Below, piece by piece: positions 1 through 13,732 of a DNA stretch of 64,000 nucleotides (position 1 is the stretch's first letter; each line of letters starts with the position of its first letter). This stretch comes from Roseomonas mucosa ATCC BAA-692 (GTDB lineage: Bacteria > Pseudomonadota > Alphaproteobacteria > Acetobacterales > Acetobacteraceae). The notes under the pieces are model-generated. The model was not told the DNA's origin. It searched no databases and saw nothing but the letters and a program-made list of their open reading frames with translations. The translations under genes and the position numbers were made by a program. The stretch is taken from NCBI RefSeq assembly GCF_000622225.1, contig NZ_KK211412.1:222499-286498 (forward strand), given 5' to 3'.

Positions 1-75
1 GCGGTTTCCGGCGGAATCCGGGGGTCTGACTCGCGGGAAGCGCGCAAGGAGGGGCCGCTTTGCGGGTGTTGCCCT

Positions 76-104
76 CTTGTTGCCAAAGCCCTGGAACAAT
101 ACAT
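76..104 (+). promoter_or_regulatory. possible RpoH (sigma-32) promoter of dnaK
   Basis: CTTG at 76-79 and CAATACAT at 97-104 are separated by 17 bases. This resembles the alphaproteobacterial heat-shock promoter pattern (CTTG, 17-18 bases, CYTATNT). It lies about 110 bases before dnaK, a classical RpoH target. The -10 match is only partial, so this is inference. Confidence 0.4.
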
Positions 105-214
105 CCTTGGTCGCGGACCGGTCCCGGTCCGAACCAATTCCCCACATCCGAGCAAATGGGGACCGGCACGGCGCCTGAGCAGGGCCGTCCCGATCCGCCG
201 CAGAGGAGAGACGG

Positions 215-2173
<1,959 letters not shown>

Positions 2174-2208
2174 CGGGCTGAGAGGCCTGCCGGCGCTGTA
2201 GGGCACGG

Positions 2209-2250
2209 CGCCCGGCCCGTGGGGATTTTGCCCCCCGGGCCGGGCGTTTT
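2209..2250 (+). terminator. Rho-independent terminator after dnaK
   Basis: An 11-bp perfect GC stem (2209-2219 pairs with 2236-2246) encloses a 16-base loop and is followed directly by TTTT at 2247-2250. It lies 35 bases after the dnaK stop and about 120 bases before dnaJ, so it should attenuate dnaJ relative to dnaK. Confidence 0.8.
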
Positions 2251-2370
2251 GCTATGAAGCGCCTCTGGTGTCCTGCCCGCGGCAGCCGCGGATCAGCAGG
2301 CCACAGGGAAAATTGGCCGGTTCGGTGATCGGGATCGCCGGACCAGGCCCGCCCTGCGAACGGGACGACG

Positions 2371-3537
2371 ATGGCAAAGCGCGATTACTACGAAATTCTG
2401 GGTTGTGCCCGTGACGCGGGCGAGGACGAGCTGAAGAAGGCCTATCGCAAGCTCGCCATGAAGTACCATCCGGACCGCAACCAGGGCGACAAGGGCGCCG
2501 AGACGCGGTTCAAGGAGCTCAACGAGGCCTACGACGTCCTCAAGGACGGCGAGAAGCGCGCCGCCTATGACCGCTATGGCCATGCTGCCTTCGAGGGCGG
2601 GGGTGGCGGCGGGGCCGGGGGCTTTGGCGGCGGCGGCTTCGCCGGCTCGCCCTTCGAGGACATCTTCGAGCAGATGTTCGGCGCCAATTTCGGCGGCGGC
2701 GCGGGCGGCGGCGGCCGTGGCCGGGGCGGCGCGGCGGCGGGCCGTGGGTCGGACCTGCGCACCAGCATCGAGATCAGCCTCGAGGAAGCCTTCGCCGGGG
2801 TCAAGAAGACCATCCGCGTGCCCAGCTCCGTGGCCTGCGAGGCCTGCGACGGCTCGGGCGCCGAGGGCGGCAAGGCTTCCGTGCAGACCTGCGCCACCTG
2901 CCATGGCGCGGGCAAGGTCCGGGCGCAGCAGGGCTTCTTCCTGGTGGAGCGCACCTGCCCGACCTGCGGCGGCACCGGCCGCACGGTGAAGAACCCCTGC
3001 AAGGTCTGCCAGGGCGCCGGCCGCGTGCAGCGCGACCGCACCCTCAACGTCACCGTTCCGGCGGGTGTCGAGGACGGCACGCGCATCCGCCTGTCCGGCG
3101 AGGGCGAGGCCGGGCTCCGCGGCGCGCCCGCGGGCGATCTTTATGTGGATATCGGCGTGCGTACGCACCCGCTCTTCGTGCGCGACGGCAACAACATCTT
3201 CGTCCGCGTGCCGCTGCGCATGACCCAGGCGGCGCTGGGCGGGGCGGTGGAGGTGCCGACCATCGATGGCGGCCGCGCCCGCGTCACCATCCCGCAGGGC
3301 ACCCAGGCGGGCGACCAGTTCCGCCTGCGCGGCAAGGGCTTCTCCGTGCTCCGCTCGGCGGCGCGCGGCGACATGTACGTGCAGGTCAGCGTCGAGACGC
3401 CGCAGAACCTGTCCCCCCGCCAGCGCGAGCTGCTGGAGCAGTTCGAGGCCGAGGCGCGGGAGGGCGACCGGTCCTCGCCGGAATCCGAGGGTTTCTTCGC
3501 CAAGGTGAAGGAGTTCTGGGACGGGCTGGGCCGCTAG
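2371..3537 (+). CDS. dnaJ: molecular chaperone DnaJ (Hsp40)
   Basis: Co-chaperone that delivers unfolded substrates to DnaK and stimulates its ATPase. The 388 residues show the full type-I architecture: an N-terminal J domain with the HPD motif (YHPDRNQG), a Gly/Phe-rich linker (about 75-125), a zinc domain with four CxxCxGxG repeats ([32 protein letters not shown]), and the C-terminal substrate-binding region. The start [11 protein letters not shown] matches the family. It lies downstream of dnaK on the same strand. Confidence 0.97.
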   Translation: MAKRDYYEILGCARDAGEDELKKAYRKLAMKYHPDRNQGDKGAETRFKELNEAYDVLKDGEKRAAYDRYGHAAFEGGGGGGAGGFGGGGFAGSPFEDIFEQMFGANFGGGAGGGGRGRGGAAAGRGSDLRTSIEISLEEAFAGVKKTIRVPSSVACEACDGSGAEGGKASVQTCATCHGAGKVRAQQGFFLVERTCPTCGGTGRTVKNPCKVCQGAGRVQRDRTLNVTVPAGVEDGTRIRLSGEGEAGLRGAPAGDLYVDIGVRTHPLFVRDGNNIFVRVPLRMTQAALGGAVEVPTIDGGRARVTIPQGTQAGDQFRLRGKGFSVLRSAARGDMYVQVSVETPQNLSPRQRELLEQFEAEAREGDRSSPESEGFFAKVKEFWDGLGR

Positions 3538-3545
3538 GGCGGATC

Positions 3546-3571
3546 GCGTCCGGATGGAAGCATCCGGACGC
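3546..3571. terminator. hairpin between convergent dnaJ and META-domain gene
   Basis: A perfect 11-bp inverted repeat (3546-3556 and 3561-3571) with a GAAG loop sits between the stop of dnaJ (3537) and the stop of the convergent gene (3586). There is no T-run on either side. It probably acts as a bidirectional terminator or 3'-end stabiliser. Confidence 0.5.
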
Positions 3572-3585
3572 CGCCCGCATCCGCC

Positions 3586-4110
3586 TCAGCGCAGCGTCGC
3601 TTCCTCCAGCACCGCCAGGGTCTGGCCGCCGCCATCGGTCAGGGTCAGCACGCGCCCGGCGATCCGGTAGCCCCTGGCCGCCTCCAGCGCGGCGAAGAAG
3701 CGGTTCTCGCGTTCCCCGGTGTCCCGGTCGAGGCAGGCCATGCGGGTGCTGGCCACGGGGCCGATCCGCAGCGTGCCCGGTCCGGACAGATAGGTGCCGG
3801 TCAGGCGGTTGCAGCCTCCGGAGCCGGAAACCCGCTTGTTCTGCGCGTCGAACTGCAGGAAGGGGGCGCGCTGGTTCTGGCCGGGGGAGACAGGCTTCCC
3901 GTCCAGTTGCGTGAGGCGCCAGGCGACGCCTTCCAGGGGCTGATCCGGCGTGGCGGCCACGGGCTGGGCTGCTGGTGCGGCATTCGCGGGCGCGGGGGCC
4001 GTGGCGGTTTGCGGGGGGGCGGAGGGATCGGCGCAGGCGGCGAGGCCGAACAGGCCACTCGTCGCGAGGGCCAGGAATGCGCCGCGGCCGGGAAGCAGGG
4101 ATCGTTTCAT
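3586..4110 (-). CDS. META-domain (HslJ-like) lipoprotein
   Basis: A 174-aa predicted envelope lipoprotein. The N-terminus has a basic start, a hydrophobic stretch and a lipobox-like LAAC at about residue 26, followed by an Ala/Pro-rich linker to about residue 55. The rest resembles a META domain: WRLTQLDGKPV near the start, SGSGGCNRLTGTY in the middle and STRMACL later, as in HslJ-type proteins. HslJ is a heat-induced outer-membrane protein linked to novobiocin resistance, so lying beside dnaK/dnaJ is suggestive, but the gene is convergent to them. The molecular function is unknown. Confidence 0.8.
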   Translation of the reverse strand: MKRSLLPGRGAFLALATSGLFGLAACADPSAPPQTATAPAPANAAPAAQPVAATPDQPLEGVAWRLTQLDGKPVSPGQNQRAPFLQFDAQNKRVSGSGGCNRLTGTYLSGPGTLRIGPVASTRMACLDRDTGERENRFFAALEAARGYRIAGRVLTLTDGGGQTLAVLEEATLR

Positions 4111-4233
4111 CGAGGTTCTTCTGGCCTCCGTGTGATGGGGGATGGAGCCTAGTCCGGTATTCCCACCTGCGAACCCCGCCGCTGCTCAACTCATGGAGTG
4201 CATGCTCGCCGGGACGCCATATGCGGGGCCGGA

Positions 4234-5097
4234 TCAGTCGCGGAACACCACCGTGCGGCTGCCGTTGAGCAGGATGCGTCCTTCGAGCTGCCAGAGCAGG
4301 GCGCGGGACAGGACGCGGCGCTCGATGTCGCGGCCCTGGCGGATCAGGTCATCGGGCGTGTCGTTGTGGCTGATGCGTTCCACGTCCTGCTCGATGATCG
4401 GCCCTTCGTCGAGATCGGCGGTGACGTAGTGCGCCGTGGCGCCGATGAGCTTCACGCCGCGCGCATGCGCCTGGTGGTAGGGGCGCGCGCCCTTGAAGCC
4501 CGGCAGGAAGGAATGGTGGATGTTGATGCAGCGCCCGGCCAGCTTCCCGGCGAGGTCGTCGGAGAGGATCTGCATGTAGCGCGCCAGGACCACCAGGTCC
4601 GTGCCGGTCTCCTGCACCAGCGACCAGATCCGCTCCTCCTGCTCCCGCTTGTTCGCCTTCGTCACCGGCAGGTGGTGGAAGGGGATGCCGGCGAAGTCGA
4701 GATGCGCATAGGTCTCCAGCGGATGGTTGGAGACGATGGCTGTCGGGATCATCGGCAGCTCGCCGATGCGCCAGCGGTAGAGGATGTCAGCGAGGCAGTG
4801 GTCGAAGCGGGAGGCCAGCAGCATGACGCGCTGCCGCTCGCCCCGGTCGCGCAGGCTCCAGGCCATGCCGAAGCGTTCCGCCACGGCGCCGAAGCCCTGC
4901 CGCAGCGCCGCCAGGTCCAGCCGGTCCTCGGGATGGTCGAGGGTGATGCGCGCGAAGAAGCGGGTGCTTTCCGTGTCGTCGTACTGCTGCGCCTCGCGGA
5001 TGTTGCCGCCGTGCTCGAAGATGCAGCCGGCCACCGCCGCCACGATGCCGGGCCGGTTGGGGCAGGACAGGGTCAGGATATATTGCGTGGCTGTCAT
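4234..5097 (-). CDS. purU: formyltetrahydrofolate deformylase
   Basis: Hydrolyses 10-formyl-THF to formate and THF, balancing one-carbon pools and supplying formate for purine synthesis. The protein has an N-terminal ACT domain ([19 protein letters not shown]) and a C-terminal formyltransferase fold with [19 protein letters not shown] and the catalytic Asp in [12 protein letters not shown]. The ATG at 5097 gives 287 aa, the family length. An in-frame start at 5145 would add an unconserved 16-residue leader. It is monocistronic, and the next gene on the same strand is the META lipoprotein. Confidence 0.93.
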   Translation of the reverse strand: MTATQYILTLSCPNRPGIVAAVAGCIFEHGGNIREAQQYDDTESTRFFARITLDHPEDRLDLAALRQGFGAVAERFGMAWSLRDRGERQRVMLLASRFDHCLADILYRWRIGELPMIPTAIVSNHPLETYAHLDFAGIPFHHLPVTKANKREQEERIWSLVQETGTDLVVLARYMQILSDDLAGKLAGRCINIHHSFLPGFKGARPYHQAHARGVKLIGATAHYVTADLDEGPIIEQDVERISHNDTPDDLIRQGRDIERRVLSRALLWQLEGRILLNGSRTVVFRD

Positions 5098-5529
5098 GTG
5101 GCGTCCGATGGCTGGTGAAGGCCGGGCGGGCGTGCCGCCGGGCATGGCCCGGTCCGCGCCACGGCATGGGGGCCGCGTTCCCGCCGGTTCCTGACGGTTG
5201 TCGCGACCGGGCCGCCGGCCAGCTTCCGGGGGCCGGCCCCCTCATAGCCCGAGGCTGCCGCGGCGGGCCAGGGGGTTGGCGGGCGACGGCGGAAGTGCGT
5301 TCCGGATCACCACCACGCGAGGCAGGCCGGTTTCCGTGCCCGTCATCTCATCCTGTTGATCGGCCGGGGCGGGCAGGCCCGTTCTCATCCGCGGATGGCT
5401 GGTTCAGCCTCGCCGCAACAACGGATCACCGAACGTCACGATGCGATTCACGATGGGCCCACGCCCGCCATCCCCCGCGCGGGCGCGCCTGTCCGGCCAC
5501 GGCCCGTCCACCGTCTCCTGACCGGCGCC
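5098..5529. other. intergenic region between purU and actA
   Basis: About 430 bases between divergent genes, which must hold both promoters. I see no convincing sigma-70 hexamers, no strong palindrome and no family R copy. The frames crossing it continue actA upstream but do not look like coding sequence. Confidence 0.5.
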
Positions 5530-6186
5530 GTGCCGCAGATCTTCTCTCCCCAGGCCGACACGCTGGCCCGCGCCGGGCTGCTGGGTGTCCTTCTGTTCAT
5601 CCTGGCTGGGCTCGGCCTGTTGCTCTGGCTGCCTTTCACCGCGCATGTGACGCGGCAGGACATGGTGGTGGAACAGCCCGTGCAGTTCAGCCACGCGCAT
5701 CATGTCGGTAGCCTCGGCCTCGACTGCCGCTACTGCCACACCTCCGTCACGGAATCCCGTTTCGCGGGGGTACCGCCGACCGAGACCTGCATGACCTGCC
5801 ATTCGCAGATCTGGACCAATGCCGCGATCCTGGCGCCGGTGCGCGAAAGCCTCGCGAAGCATGTGCCGATCGCCTGGCAGCGCGTCCACCGCCTGCCGGA
5901 CTATGTCTTCTTCGACCACAGCGTGCATGTGCACAACGGCGTCGGCTGTGCCACCTGCCATGGCGATATCGGGCGGATGCCACAGGTCCGGCAGGTGGCG
6001 CCGCTGACCATGGGCTGGTGCCTGGACTGCCACCGCGACCCGGCGCCGAACCTGCGGCCGGAGGATGCCATCACCCGCATGGACTGGACGCCGCCCGCCG
6101 ACCGGCGGCGGCAGGGCGAGGCGCTGATCCGCCATTACATGATCCAGACGGAAGGGCTGACGGAATGCTCCCGCTGCCACCGCTGA
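5530..6186 (+). CDS. actA: alternative complex III pentaheme cytochrome c subunit ActA
   Basis: Periplasmic pentaheme cytochrome subunit of alternative complex III, which oxidises quinol and passes electrons to a cytochrome c or an associated oxidase. Five CxxCH heme sites are visible: CRYCH, CMTCH, CATCH, CLDCH and CSRCH (at the extreme C-terminus). An N-terminal membrane anchor precedes them. I chose the GTG at 5530 because the protein then opens with MPQIFSPQADTL, as ActA homologues do, directly before the anchor. An ATG at 5356 in the same frame would add 58 unlike residues. It is the first gene of the act-cox block. Confidence 0.88.
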   Translation: MPQIFSPQADTLARAGLLGVLLFILAGLGLLLWLPFTAHVTRQDMVVEQPVQFSHAHHVGSLGLDCRYCHTSVTESRFAGVPPTETCMTCHSQIWTNAAILAPVRESLAKHVPIAWQRVHRLPDYVFFDHSVHVHNGVGCATCHGDIGRMPQVRQVAPLTMGWCLDCHRDPAPNLRPEDAITRMDWTPPADRRRQGEALIRHYMIQTEGLTECSRCHR

Positions 6187-6224
6187 GCGATCCTCCGTCC
6201 GATATTCCGGAGGGCGGACCGGTG

Positions 6225-9028
6225 ATGAGCCGGCGCCGGGCCGGGCTGGCGCTGCTGGGCACGGCGCTGAGCCTCACCGCCTGCGGCCAGCCGGCGGAGG
6301 AGATCGTCCCCTATGTGGAGCAGCCGGAGAACGTCGTCCCCGGCGTGCCGATGCGCTATGCCACGGCGCTGACGCTGAACGGCTATGCGCGCGGCGTGAT
6401 CGCCACCTGCTTCGAGGGCCGCCCGGTGAAGCTGGAGGGCAATGCCGCGCATCCCGGCAGCCTCGGCGGCACGGATGCCTTCACCGAGGCGGCAATCCTC
6501 TCGCTCTATGACCCGGACCGTTCCCGCGCTGTGCGCCAGGGCATCCGGATCGCGCCGCGCGACGCGCTCTTCACCGCCCTGCTGCCGCAGATCCGCAAGG
6601 CGGAGGCGCGTGGCGGGGCGGGGCTGCATCTGCTGACGGGGCACCTCACCTCGCCCACCCTGCTGCGGCTGATCGGCGATGTGCGTACCCGCTTCCCGGG
6701 CCTGCGCTGGCACGCGCATGAGCCGGTGGGGGAGGAGAACCTCCGCGCGGGCGCCGCGCTGGCCTTCGGGCGGCCGCTTTCCGCCCTGCCGCGCCTGGAC
6801 CGGGCCACCACCATCCTGGCGCTGGATGCCGATCCGCTCGGCCCCGGGCCGGACCAGCCACGCCACGCGCGGGGCTTCGCCGCGCACCGGCAGGCCCGGA
6901 GGGGGCAGTCCGGGGACTTCTCGCGCCTCTATGTCGCGGAATCCGTGCCGAGCCTGACGGGCGCCAAGGCCGATCACCGCCTCGCCCTGCCGCCCGCCGG
7001 GCTGCGGGACCTCGCCATCGCCCTGGCGGCCGGGCTGGGCGCGCCGCTGGAGGCCCCGGCCCTGGACCCCGCCGTGGCGCGCTGGCTAGAGGCCGCGCTG
7101 GCCGATCTGCGGGCCCGCCCCGGGGAAGGGCTGGTGCTGGCCGGCCCCTGGCAGCCGCCGGAGGTGCAGGCGCTGGCGCACTGGGCCAACCACCGTCTCG
7201 GCGCCCCGGTGGAGTACCGCGAGCCCTTGGCGGAGCGGGCGCCGGAGGACCTCGCCGCGCTGGCGGAGGCCCTGCGCGGCGGGGCGGTGGAGACGCTGCT
7301 GATCCTGGACCGCAACCCGGTCTACGACGCGCCCGCCGATCTCGGCTTCGCGGAGGCGCTGGGCAAGGGCGGCGCCTTCACCCTGCATCTCGGCGGCTCC
7401 TTTGACGAGACCGCCGCCGCCTGCCGTTGGCACGTGCCGATGACCCATCCGCTGGAGGACTGGGGCGATGCCCGGGCCACGGAGGGCACGGCCAGCCTCG
7501 CGCAGCCGCTGATCAAGCCGCTCCACGACACGGTCTCGCCCGCCCAGGCCCTGGCCGCGCTGCTCGGGCGGCTGGACAGCGACCCGTATGCGGAGCTCCG
7601 CGCCACCTGGCGGGGCACGGGGCCCGGGGCGGAGTTCGAGGACTGGTGGCGGCAGGCGCTGCATGACGGGGTGCTGCCGGACAGCGCGCCCGCCCCGGTG
7701 GCGCCGCCGGAGCCGCGCCTGCCGGAACTCCGCGCCGTGTTGCCGGAGGCCGGGCTGGTCCTCGCGCTGCGCCCCGACCCTGCCTGCTGGGACGGGCGCT
7801 TCGCCAACAATGCCTGGCTGCAGGAATGCCCGAAGCCGCTGACCCGGCAGGTCTGGGGCAATGCCCTGCTGCTCGCGCCCGAGGAAGCGCGGCGGCGCGG
7901 GCTGGAGGCGGGCGACCGGGTGGCGCTGGACTGGCGCGGGCGGCGGCTGGAGGCGCCGGTCCTGCCGCTGCCCGGCATGGCGCCGGGCGTGGCGGCGCTC
8001 AGCCTCGGCTATGGGCGGCGGCGGGCGGGCTCGATCGGCGACGGGCTGGGCGCGGATGCCTATGCGCTGCGCGACAGCCGGGCGCCCTGGGGCGGCGCGG
8101 GGCTCGCCCTGGCGAAGACCGGCCACCGGGGCGAGGTGCTGCGCCCGCTCGACGCGCATGGGCTGGAGGGCGACCGGCACAGCCTGTTCCGCGCCTTCGG
8201 CCTGGAGGAGCTGGCCGGGCGCGAGGCGCCGCCGTCGGCCACGCCGCCCAGCCTGCTGCCCAGCCTGCTGCCCCGGCAACCCGCCCCGGATTTCCCGGCC
8301 TGGGCGATGGTGATCGACACCACGCTCTGCATCGGCTGCAACGCCTGCGTCATCGCCTGCCAGGCGGAGAACAACGTGCCCGTGGTCGGGCCGGAGGAGG
8401 TGGCGCGGGGCCGCCACATGGCCTGGCTGCGGGTGGACACCTACTGGCAGGGCGAGGCGGAGGCGGACCCGCGCCCCGGCTTCCAGCCCGTGCCCTGCAT
8501 GCATTGCGAGCAGGCGCCCTGCGAGCCGGTCTGCCCCGTCGCGGCCTCGGTGCACGACAGCGAGGGGCTGAACGTGCAGGTCTACAACCGCTGCATCGGC
8601 ACCCGCTTCTGCCAGGGCAACTGCCCCTACAAGGTCCGGCGCTTCAACTTCTTCGGCTATAATGACGGGCAGGAATACGCGAACCTCGGCGATCCGGTGG
8701 TGGCCGCGCAGCACAATCCGGAGGTGACGGTGCGGGCGCGCGGGGTGATGGAGAAATGCACCTACTGCACCCAGCGCATCAGCGCCGCCCGCCGCGTCGC
8801 GGAGAAGGAGGACCGGCCGCTCCACGCCGATGAGGTGCGCACCGCCTGCCAGAATGCCTGCCCGGCCCAGGCCATCGGCTTCGGCGACCTGAAGGCGGAG
8901 GGCTCCGCCGTGGCGGCGCTGCGGCGGGAGCCGCAGCACTACGCGCTGCTGGGCGAGCTCGGGACGCGGCCGCGCACCACCTATCTCGGCGCCGTGCGAA
9001 ACCCTCATCCGGGGCTGGAGGACGGGGC

Positions 9029-9032
<4 letters not shown>
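6225..9032 (+). CDS. actB: alternative complex III iron-sulfur/molybdopterin-like subunit ActB
   Basis: Large peripheral subunit of ACIII, a fusion of a molybdopterin-oxidoreductase-like domain (which carries no molybdenum in known ACIII) and a ferredoxin-like domain. The C-terminal third, from about residue 695, has the cysteine sets CIGCNACVIAC, CMHCEQAPCEPVC, CIGTRFCQGNC and CTYC...CQNAC expected for [4Fe-4S]/[3Fe-4S] clusters. The N-terminus MSRRRAGLALLG...LTAC looks like a Tat or lipoprotein signal. The ATG at 6225 follows a GGAGGGCGG ribosome site; an alternative ATG at 6165 would overlap actA. Length is 935 aa. It overlaps actC by 4 bases. Confidence 0.92.
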
Positions 9033-10374
<1,342 letters not shown>

Positions 10375-10378
<4 letters not shown>

Positions 10379-10899
10379 GCCCGCCGCCGCTGCTCCTCGC
10401 CGAGTTCCGCGATCCGGACACGCTGCTGGCCGCCGCCCGGCGGGCGCGGGAGGCCGGGCTGCACCCGATCGACGCGCACACGCCCTTTGCCGTGGACGGG
10501 CTGCCCGAGGCGCTGGGCCTGCCGCGCTCCCGGCTGCGGGTGCTGATGCTCGCCGCCGGGCTGGCGGGGGCGGCGCTGGCCTATCTGATGTGCTGGTACG
10601 CCTCCGTGCACGGCTATCCGCTGCTGGTCGGCGGGCGGCCGCACCATGCCTGGCAGGTCTATCTGGTGCTGAGCTTCGAGGGCGGCATCCTGGCCGCGGT
10701 GCTGGCCGGGGTGGCCGGGTTCTTCTTCGCCAGCGGCCTGCCGCGCCTGCACCATCCGCTCTTCGAGGCAAAGGATTTCGAGCGCGCCAGCCAGGACCGC
10801 TTCTTTCTTTCCGTGGCCGATCCACGGGCCGACGAGGCGCGCCTCGCGGCGCTGCTGGACGGGCTCGGGCCGCTTTCCGTGCGGGCGGTGGCGGCGTGA
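10375..10899 (+). CDS. actD: alternative complex III subunit ActD (DUF3341)
   Basis: A 174-aa membrane protein of the DUF3341 family, a structural subunit of ACIII. It begins LLAEFRDPDTLLAAARRARE (a small soluble domain), has two transmembrane helices (about residues 60-80 and 100-122), and ends with a FFLSVADPRADE segment typical of the family. The ATG overlaps the actC stop (ATGA). The stop overlaps the GTG of actE. Confidence 0.9.
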
Positions 10900-11438
10900 G
10901 GGCGCCGGTCCTCCTGCTGCCGCTGCTCCTGCCGTCTCTCCTGCTGGGGGGCTGCAAGCAGGAGATGGCGCAGCAGCGCCGCATGGACACCTACGAGCAG
11001 ACCGGGGTCTGGAAGGACGGCACCACCGCGCGCCCCATCCCGGCCGGCACGGTGGCGCGGGGCGACCGGGCGCGCGATGCCGCCGCCCTCGCGCCGCCGC
11101 CCGTCACCCCGGCGCTGCTGGCGCGCGGGCAGGAGCGGTTCGGCATCTTCTGCACGCCCTGCCACGGCCTGTCGGGCGAGGGCAACGGCATGATCGTGCA
11201 GCGCGGCTTCCCGCCGCCGCCCTCCTTCCACACCCGCCGCCTGCGCGCGGTGCCCGCCCGCTATCTCTTCGACGTCATCACCGAGGGTTATGGCGTGATG
11301 TATTCCTATGCCGCCCGCGTGCCACCCGAGGACCGCTGGGCCATCGTGGCCTATCTCCGCACGCTGCAGCTTTCCCGCCACGCCACCCTGGCCGAGGCGC
11401 CGGAAGCCGCCGGGGCAATCCGGGAGGCGGGGCCTTGA
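10896..11438 (+). CDS. actE: alternative complex III monoheme cytochrome c lipoprotein ActE
   Basis: A 180-aa c-type cytochrome with one heme site, FCTPCHGLSGEGNG, and a later methionine candidate in GVMYSYA. The signal peptide ends in a lipobox (LLLGGC), so it is probably membrane-anchored through lipid. It starts with GTG inside the actD stop (GTGA) and ends overlapping the TTG of actF. ActE is the likely electron exit of ACIII. Confidence 0.9.
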   Translation: MRAPVLLLPLLLPSLLLGGCKQEMAQQRRMDTYEQTGVWKDGTTARPIPAGTVARGDRARDAAALAPPPVTPALLARGQERFGIFCTPCHGLSGEGNGMIVQRGFPPPPSFHTRRLRAVPARYLFDVITEGYGVMYSYAARVPPEDRWAIVAYLRTLQLSRHATLAEAPEAAGAIREAGP

Positions 11439-12517
11439 GGGCGCCTGCCCTGCTTTCCGGCTGGCATCCGGTGCTGGCGAGCCTTGTGGCGGCGCTGCTG
11501 CTGCTCGGCTGGGGCCTGCTGCTCTCGCCGGGGCTGGCGGCGGTGGGCTGGCTGGCCGGGCTGCTCTTCTGGCTGGGCATCTCCCTGGGCGCCTTCGTGC
11601 TGCTGGCGGTGCATGCCCTTACCGGCGGCCACTGGGGCGCGGCGCTGGACGGGGCGCTGGTGCCCGCCGTGGCGGCGCTGCCGCTCTTCCTGTTGCTCGC
11701 CCTGCCGCTGGCCTTCGCCATGCCGGCGCTCTTTCCCTGGGTGGCGGACCCGTCACGGGTCCTGCATGCGGATGTGGCGGCGCTCTACCTGAACCCGCCC
11801 GGCGCCCTGCTGCGCGGCGGGGTCTCGCTGCTGCTCTGGTCCGCCCTGGCGCCGCTGCTGGTGCTGCTGCGCGGCGCGGCGCGGACGGCGCTGGGGGCGG
11901 TGGCGCTGCTGCTGCATGTGGTGCTGCTCACCATGCTGTCGGTGGACTGGCTGCTGTCCATCGACCCGCGCTACCACTCCACCGCCTTCGCGCTGGGGCT
12001 GCTGGTGATGCAGATGCTGGCGGGCCTCGCCTGGGCGGCCGTCCTGCGGCCCGAAGCCGGCGGCGGCGAGCCGGGCCGGGCCGGGGATCTCGCCGGGATG
12101 CTGGTGGCTGCCGCGCTGGGCACGCTCTACCTCACCTATGTCCAGTACCTCACCGCCTGGTACGGCAACCTGCCGGACAAGGCCGCCTGGTTCCTGCTGC
12201 GGCGGGAGGCGCCCTGGCCCTGGGTGCTGGCGGCGGCGCTGCTGCTGTCCGGCCTGCTGCCGCTCTGCGGGCCGATGCTGCGTTCCTGGCGGCGGAGCCC
12301 CGGGGCGCTGGCCCGCATCGGGCTGGGGGTGCTGGCGGGGCTTTGGCTGCACCTGCTCTGGCTGGCCGGCCCGGGCTTCGGCGCCTGGAGCCTGCTGAGC
12401 GGGGCCCTCGGCCTCGTCGCCGTGGGGGGCGCCTGGACCGGGCTGGTGCGGGGCGTGCTGGCACCCCGCCTGCGGCGCCCCGCCGCGCCGGCGCGGGAGG
12501 GGCTGCGCCATGGCTGA
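11435..12517 (+). CDS. actF: alternative complex III membrane subunit ActF
   Basis: A 360-aa polytopic membrane protein with about ten hydrophobic helices. By position (after actE, before the cox genes) and composition it is the second NrfD-like/quinone-related subunit of ACIII. Typical segments are GISLGAFVLLAVHALTGGHW and SVDWLLSIDPRYHSTAF. The start is an unusual TTG at 11435 overlapping the actE stop (TTGA), which preserves the spacing of translational coupling. It overlaps the next gene by 8 bases. Confidence 0.88.
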   Translation: MRAPALLSGWHPVLASLVAALLLLGWGLLLSPGLAAVGWLAGLLFWLGISLGAFVLLAVHALTGGHWGAALDGALVPAVAALPLFLLLALPLAFAMPALFPWVADPSRVLHADVAALYLNPPGALLRGGVSLLLWSALAPLLVLLRGAARTALGAVALLLHVVLLTMLSVDWLLSIDPRYHSTAFALGLLVMQMLAGLAWAAVLRPEAGGGEPGRAGDLAGMLVAAALGTLYLTYVQYLTAWYGNLPDKAAWFLLRREAPWPWVLAAALLLSGLLPLCGPMLRSWRRSPGALARIGLGVLAGLWLHLLWLAGPGFGAWSLLSGALGLVAVGGAWTGLVRGVLAPRLRRPAAPAREGLRHG

Positions 12518-12926
12518 GGAGATCCGCACGCGCGAGCCGCTGGACCTGTACCCCCGCGCGGTGCTGCTGGTGGGGTTCGGGACGCTGCTCTTCCTGCTGC
12601 TGGGCATGGGCGGGCTGTTCTGGGTCTATAGCCGCACCGGCATCCGCACCAACCAGCCGCCCCCGCCGCAGGATTTCCCGGCGCCGGAACTGCAGACCGA
12701 TCCGCGCGGCGACCTCGCGCGCTTCCTGGCGGAGCAGCGCCAGGGACTGGAGGGCTACGGCTGGGTGGACCGGGCGCGGGGCCTGGTCCGCATCCCGGTG
12801 CAGCGGGCCATGGAGATCCAGGCCGGGCGCGGCGCGGAGGCCTATGGGCCGCTGGAGGCGCCGGAGCCGGGTGTGCCGCTGCCGGTGCGCCCCGAGGCGG
12901 CCCGCAGGGGGGAGGCGGGGCCATGA
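12510..12926 (+). CDS. small membrane protein of unknown function within the act-cox block
   Basis: A 138-aa protein I cannot assign to a named family. It has one transmembrane helix (about residues 18-42, AVLLVGFGTLLFLLLGMGGL) and a Pro-rich linker. A periplasm-facing domain contains GYGWVDRARGLVRIPVQRAM, which resembles the YGWVD-(x)n-RIPI-AM segment that I recall in small proteins next to ACIII/SCO/caa3 clusters. It overlaps actF by 8 bases and the SCO gene by 4. The context implies a role in assembly of, or contact between, ACIII and the oxidase; this is inference. Confidence 0.7.
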   Translation: MAEEIRTREPLDLYPRAVLLVGFGTLLFLLLGMGGLFWVYSRTGIRTNQPPPPQDFPAPELQTDPRGDLARFLAEQRQGLEGYGWVDRARGLVRIPVQRAMEIQAGRGAEAYGPLEAPEPGVPLPVRPEAARRGEAGP

Positions 12927-13732
12927 GGCTTTCCCGGATGCGGCCAGGCTTCCTGGTGGCCGTGCTGCTGCTCGCCCTGGCCGGCCCGGCCCGGGCGGCC
13001 CTGACCGAGGCGCAACTGGCCGAGGTGGAGCTGGCGCCGCCGCCGGGCGCGCGCCTGCCGCCCGGTCTGGCGCTGCGGGACGAGGACGGGCGCGATGTCA
13101 CGCCCGCCGCCCTCCAGCACGGCCTGCCGGCGGTGCTGGTGCTGGCCGACTTCACCTGCGTCACGCTTTGCGGCCCGGCGCTCGGGATCGCCGCCCATGC
13201 CCTGGCGGAGACCGGGCTGCGGCCGGGGCGGGACGTCGTGTCGCTCGCCATCGCCCTGGGCTCCCGGGATGGGCCGGCCGAGGCGCGGGCGATGAAGGCG
13301 GCGCATCTGGGCGGGCTTCCGCCGGAGCTCCTGGCCGCCACGCATTTCCTGACCGGCCCGGCCGTCCCGCTGGCCGAGGTGCAGTCCGCGCTCGGCTACC
13401 GGGCGCAGTTCGACAGGGAGGCCGACCGCTATGCCCATCCCACCGGTATCCTGGTGCTGACCGGCGACGGGCATGTCTCGCGCCTGCTGGACGGGCTGGC
13501 GCCCGATCCCGGCGTGCTGCGGCTGGCGCTGGTGGAGGCCTCGCAGGGCCGCGTCGGCACGCTGGGGGACCGCATCCGCCTGCTCTGCTACGGGCTCGAC
13601 CCGGCGCACGGGATCTACAACGGCGTGGTGAAGCGGGCGCTGACGATGGGCACGGTGCTGACCCTGGGCGGGCTGGGGCTGTTCCTGTTCCTCGTCTCGC
13701 GCCGGCGGGTGCCGGGCGGGATGCGCCCATGA
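12923..13732 (+). CDS. SCO1/SenC-type copper chaperone
   Basis: A 269-aa secreted, membrane-tethered thioredoxin-fold protein that probably delivers copper to the CuA centre of the adjacent coxB product. The signal peptide ends near ARA (about residue 25). The copper ligands are visible as CVTLC (CxxxC, about residue 75) with a distal His in YAHPTG (about residue 174). A C-terminal transmembrane helix ([16 protein letters not shown]) replaces the usual N-terminal anchor, as in other ACIII-linked SCO proteins. ATGA overlaps occur at both ends. Confidence 0.88.
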   Translation: MRLSRMRPGFLVAVLLLALAGPARAALTEAQLAEVELAPPPGARLPPGLALRDEDGRDVTPAALQHGLPAVLVLADFTCVTLCGPALGIAAHALAETGLRPGRDVVSLAIALGSRDGPAEARAMKAAHLGGLPPELLAATHFLTGPAVPLAEVQSALGYRAQFDREADRYAHPTGILVLTGDGHVSRLLDGLAPDPGVLRLALVEASQGRVGTLGDRIRLLCYGLDPAHGIYNGVVKRALTMGTVLTLGGLGLFLFLVSRRRVPGGMRP

